Shown piece by piece: positions 15,132 through 17,472 of a DNA stretch of 17,472 bases. Source of the DNA: Myxococcales bacterium (GTDB lineage Bacteria > Myxococcota > Myxococcia > Myxococcales > Myxococcaceae); assembly GCA_003153055.1 (NCBI GenBank), contig PMBV01000513.1, forward strand, positions 15,006 through 32,477, in the 5' to 3' direction. Each line of letters begins with the position of its first letter. Within the stretch, counting starts at the first letter, position 1. The notes beneath the pieces are model-generated. The model was not told the origin of the DNA, made no database searches, and saw only the letters and a program-made list of their open reading frames with translations. Position numbers and translations under genes: made by a program.

Positions 15132-16049
15132 TTAGATCTTGAGGCGAATGGCCGATGGGAGCAGCGTCATCGAGCACGGCAAAGTGCCTGGCTGCTCGCC
15201 GTCACAGTCGAGCAGCACGCGCTCGTCGCTCGAGGCCGTCACCTCGCGGCATCGCAGGGTACGAGTGCCCTTCCACTTCACGTGAGCCCCCGAGTACACC
15301 CCGGCATTGCGAATGACGAAATCAGACAAGCCGTAGCCCGACCAGATGGTGACATCGAACTGACCGTCGCTGACGTCGGCGTCGGGAGCCACCTTCATGC
15401 CACCACCGAAGAAGCGCCCATTGGCGACCGCGAGCGTCGTCACCGCGAGCTGCTCGGCGGGCCCGCCGTCGAAGGCGATCTGCACCGACTGATCGCGCCA
15501 GCCGACCATCGACTTGAGCGAGCCCCAGAGAAACGACGCCCGGCCCCCCAGCACCTTGGAGCTGGCGTTGACCGCTTCATCGACTCGCCCCGACACGCCG
15601 AAGCTGCAGACGTTGGCGAAGTAGCGGGTCGCGGTCTCGCCATCATGGGCCCGGTACCGGAGACGCCCCACGTCGAAGGGCCTGGTCTCGGGCGTCTTCA
15701 AGCGACGAACCGCGGCGTCGAAGTCGGTGTCCCACTCGAAGGTGCGGCGGAAATCGCCTCCGGTGCCGCGGGGCAGCACCCCCAACGCGGCGTTGGGGTT
15801 GAGCGGCTGGTCGTTCTCGAAGAAGCCGTTGGTCACCTCGTTGATCGTGCCGTCTCCGCCCACCGCGACCACGCACTCGTAGCCCGCCTTGAGGGCTTGG
15901 CGCGTGATGGCCACCGCGTCCATCGGGCGGTGGGTGAACTCCACACCGAAGTCCGACAGGGTCTTGGCGATGGTCGCCGCCAGCTCGCCCCAGCGCCGTC
16001 CGGTCGCTCCGTTGGCGCTCTTGGGGTTGACGACGAAGAAGGTCCTCAT
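15132..16049 (-). CDS. Diacylglycerol/lipid kinase family protein (YegS/DagK fold)
   Basis: The ATG at 16049 has GGAGG with a 6-nt spacer; the longer open frame upstream (to 16280) lacks such a site and overlaps the next gene. The product is 305 aa, the normal size for bacterial lipid kinases of the DAGK_cat family. Motifs: NPKSANGATG at 8-17, nucleotide-binding GGDGTINEVTNG (64-75), LPRGTGGDF (92-100; the usual form is LPLGTGNDFAR), and GGGMKVAPDA with DGQFDV (215-233). It transfers phosphate from ATP to a lipid such as diacylglycerol at the inner membrane; the true lipid is not visible from sequence. A weak extended -10 (TGCTAGAGA on the - strand, 16093-16101) lies about 45 bp upstream and could give this gene its own promoter. 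The neighbour upstream is DUF58, 73 bp away. Confidence 0.9.
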   Translation of the reverse strand: MRTFFVVNPKSANGATGRRWGELAATIAKTLSDFGVEFTHRPMDAVAITRQALKAGYECVVAVGGDGTINEVTNGFFENDQPLNPNAALGVLPRGTGGDFRRTFEWDTDFDAAVRRLKTPETRPFDVGRLRYRAHDGETATRYFANVCSFGVSGRVDEAVNASSKVLGGRASFLWGSLKSMVGWRDQSVQIAFDGGPAEQLAVTTLAVANGRFFGGGMKVAPDADVSDGQFDVTIWSGYGLSDFVIRNAGVYSGAHVKWKGTRTLRCREVTASSDERVLLDCDGEQPGTLPCSMTLLPSAIRLKI

Positions 16050-16122
16050 GGCAGGCCTCCGGCAGACAGTGGGCTCGGTCGCAAGCCGAGGTTCTCTAGC
16101 ACGGAGGGTCGGCGAGGCCGAG

Positions 16123-17004
16123 TCAAGCCGAGAGCCGATGGGCCCGGGCGCGGAAAAACTTCTGGAGCGATTGGGCGTACTCCTCGTGGGCCCGCAGCTC
16201 GACCGAGTCGAGCTTGAGCTTCTGGAACAGCCGGTTCCGCTCGTCGCGCTTCTGGCCCATGAACCTGGCGAAGCGCCCACGAACTCGCGGGTCGGAGGTG
16301 TCGACGGTCATGCGCTGCCCCGTCTCGGGGTCTTCCAGGTCGACCAGCCCAAGCGAGGGGAACTTCTCTTCGAAGGGGTCCATCACCACCACCGGCACGA
16401 GATCGTGCTTCTTGGCGACGATGCGCAAGGCCTGCTCGTAGCCCGCGGCCAGGAAGTCAGACACCAGGAAGGCCACGCTCTTTCGCTTGGCGATGTGCGT
16501 CAGGTAGGTCAGGGCGGCGCCGAGATCCGTGCCCTTGCCCTTGGGCTCGGTGGTGAGAATGTCGGTCACCAGACGGAGCACGTGGGAGCGGCCCTTGCGC
16601 GGCGGGACGACCTTCTCGATGCGATCGGAGAACAAGATGAGCCCCACGCGATCGTTGTTGGCGATGGCCGAGAAGGCGATCTGCGCGGCCACCTCGGCGG
16701 CGATCTCCGATTTCGAGCGCTCGTGGCTGCCGAAGCTGCCCGAGGCCGAGACGTCGACCAGGAGCATGACCGTGAGCTCGCGCTCCTCGGTGAACACCTT
16801 CACGTAGGCGTCGTTCATGCGCGCCGTGACGTTCCAGTCGATGGTTCGCACCTCGTCGCCCGGCTGGTATTGGCGGACCTCGGAGAACGCCATGCCCCGG
16901 CCCTTGAAGACCGAGTGGTACTGCCCGGACAAGACGTTCGACACCACCTTGCGAGTGGCGATCTCGAGCTTGCGAATGCGCCTGATGAGCTCCCGCGGCA
17001 GCAT
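16123..17004 (-). CDS. DUF58 domain protein (MoxR-associated, VWA-like)
   Basis: The 293-aa product has the DUF58 signature VRQYQPGDEVRTIDWNVTAR (43-62). A von Willebrand A-like core follows, with the metal-site motif DVSAS (DxSxS, residues 84-88) and strands LTVMLLVD and DRVGLILFSD. It has no TM helix, so it is cytoplasmic, and it is of usual length. DUF58 proteins are partners of MoxR AAA ATPases in operons that assist maturation of envelope or metabolic complexes (established family context; exact client unknown). The start ATG at 17004 is 10 nt after the MoxR stop, so translation of the two is probably linked; no clear ribosome site precedes it. The rest of the usual Bat-type set (BatA/BatB VWA membrane proteins) is not present downstream; the next gene is the lipid kinase. 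Confidence 0.92.
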   Translation of the reverse strand: MLPRELIRRIRKLEIATRKVVSNVLSGQYHSVFKGRGMAFSEVRQYQPGDEVRTIDWNVTARMNDAYVKVFTEERELTVMLLVDVSASGSFGSHERSKSEIAAEVAAQIAFSAIANNDRVGLILFSDRIEKVVPPRKGRSHVLRLVTDILTTEPKGKGTDLGAALTYLTHIAKRKSVAFLVSDFLAAGYEQALRIVAKKHDLVPVVVMDPFEEKFPSLGLVDLEDPETGQRMTVDTSDPRVRGRFARFMGQKRDERNRLFQKLKLDSVELRAHEEYAQSLQKFFRARAHRLSA

Positions 17005-17014
17005 GGCGGCGCGC

Positions 17015-17472
17015 TTAAGGGACTTCGACCCGTTCGAAGACGCGCTGAATGATGCGCTCGGGCGTGAGATCTTCGGCCTCGGCCTCGTAGGTCACCGACA
17101 CGCGGTGCCGGAGCACGTCGAACCCGATGGCCTTGACGTCGTCGGGGGTGACGAAGCCGCGGTGCCGCAGGAAGGCATGGGCCTTCGCCGCCTGGGTCAA
17201 CGAGATGGTCGCGCGGGGGCTGGCCCCGTACTGAATGTACTCCGTGAGGTCTCGGAGCCCGTACTTCGCCGGGTCGCGGGTGGCGAAGACGATGTCGAGG
17301 ATGTACTCCTTCACCTTCTCGTCGACGTAGATCGAATGCAGCACCGCCCGGGCGTTGGAGATCATCTCGGGGGTCACGACCTTCGAGGCCTTGGGCGTGG
17401 CGTCTCCCGACATGCGATTCATGATCTCCTTCTCTTCTTCGCGGGTCGGGTAGCCCACCTTCACCTTGAGCA
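17015..17472 (-). CDS. MoxR-family AAA ATPase, C-terminal part (5' end off the window)
   Basis: The frame runs to the right edge without a stop, so only the C-terminal ~152 residues are seen. They begin LKVKVGYPTREEEKEIMNRM, the end of the AAA core that is typical of MoxR proteins. The lid region follows, with YGASPRATISLTQAAKAHA (sensor 2 arginine in GASPRA) and RHRGFVTPDDVKAIGFDVLRHRV, which is the strongest MoxR signature here. Walker A and B lie upstream of the window. MoxR ATPases act as chaperones with DUF58 and VWA proteins; this one heads the pair with the DUF58 gene 10 nt downstream. The stop is TAA at 17015-17017. Confidence 0.93.
   Translation of the reverse strand, partial: LKVKVGYPTREEEKEIMNRMSGDATPKASKVVTPEMISNARAVLHSIYVDEKVKEYILDIVFATRDPAKYGLRDLTEYIQYGASPRATISLTQAAKAHAFLRHRGFVTPDDVKAIGFDVLRHRVSVTYEAEAEDLTPERIIQRVFERVEVP

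Noticed and set aside
16050..16126. TTGACT box (- strand, 16121-16126) as -35 for the lipid kinase
   Set aside because: The spacer to TAGAGA (16093-16098) is 22 bp, too long for a standard promoter. Only the weak extended -10 remains as a possibility.
14646..16217. + strand frame of 523 codons opposite the lipid kinase and small gene
   Set aside because: Low-complexity shadow without recognised domains; the real genes are on the - strand with ribosome sites.

Overview
The window looks like chromosomal DNA of a myxobacterium (Myxococcota, probably Cystobacterineae-like). The signs are very high GC with strong G/C third-codon preference, a lipoprotein with an Asp-Ala-Gly repeat linker, a transmembrane Ser/Thr kinase next to an FHA-type sigma54 activator, a surface protein with PKD domains and a MYXO-CTERM-like tail, and GTG starts. 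There are no RNA genes, insertion sequences or CRISPR arrays that I can see. Thirteen protein genes fill almost all of it; no gap without a gene exceeds 300 bp. 

Layout. (1) 1-2007, + strand: the C-terminal two thirds of a large SNF2-family helicase of a type often found in defence or restriction islands; its N-terminal ATP-binding lobe lies off the left edge. (2) 2107-4769, + strand: two translationally coupled genes, a membrane protein with a Pro/Ser-rich linker and a glycine-rich lipoprotein carrying DAG repeats and a DUF1565-like region. (3) 4792-7629, - strand, convergent: a 945-aa secreted protein with a helical domain, FnIII, four PKD-like domains and a sorting tail. (4) 7741-9870, + strand, divergent from (3): a membrane-anchored ankyrin-repeat protein followed by a Tat-exported DUF362 lipoprotein. 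(5) 9880-17472, all - strand: reading in transcription direction, a MoxR AAA ATPase (cut by the right edge), a DUF58 protein, a lipid/diacylglycerol kinase, a 72-aa single-pass membrane protein, a transmembrane Ser/Thr kinase with a large extracytoplasmic beta-propeller-like sensor, an FHA-sigma54 activator, and a DUF6599-like lipoprotein. 

How they may work together. The - strand run reads as an envelope signalling block: MoxR/DUF58 is a common chaperone-type pair, the lipid kinase acts on membrane lipid, and the Ser/Thr kinase and the FHA activator form a plausible phosphorylation-dependent switch on sigma54 transcription. The + strand genes in the middle encode mostly exported or membrane-anchored proteins. 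Functional links between these blocks are inference from adjacency only. The least described items are the extracytoplasmic ankyrin protein with its DUF362 partner, the glycine-rich lipoprotein with a hydrophobic island between two poly-Gly runs, and the kinase/activator/lipoprotein cluster.
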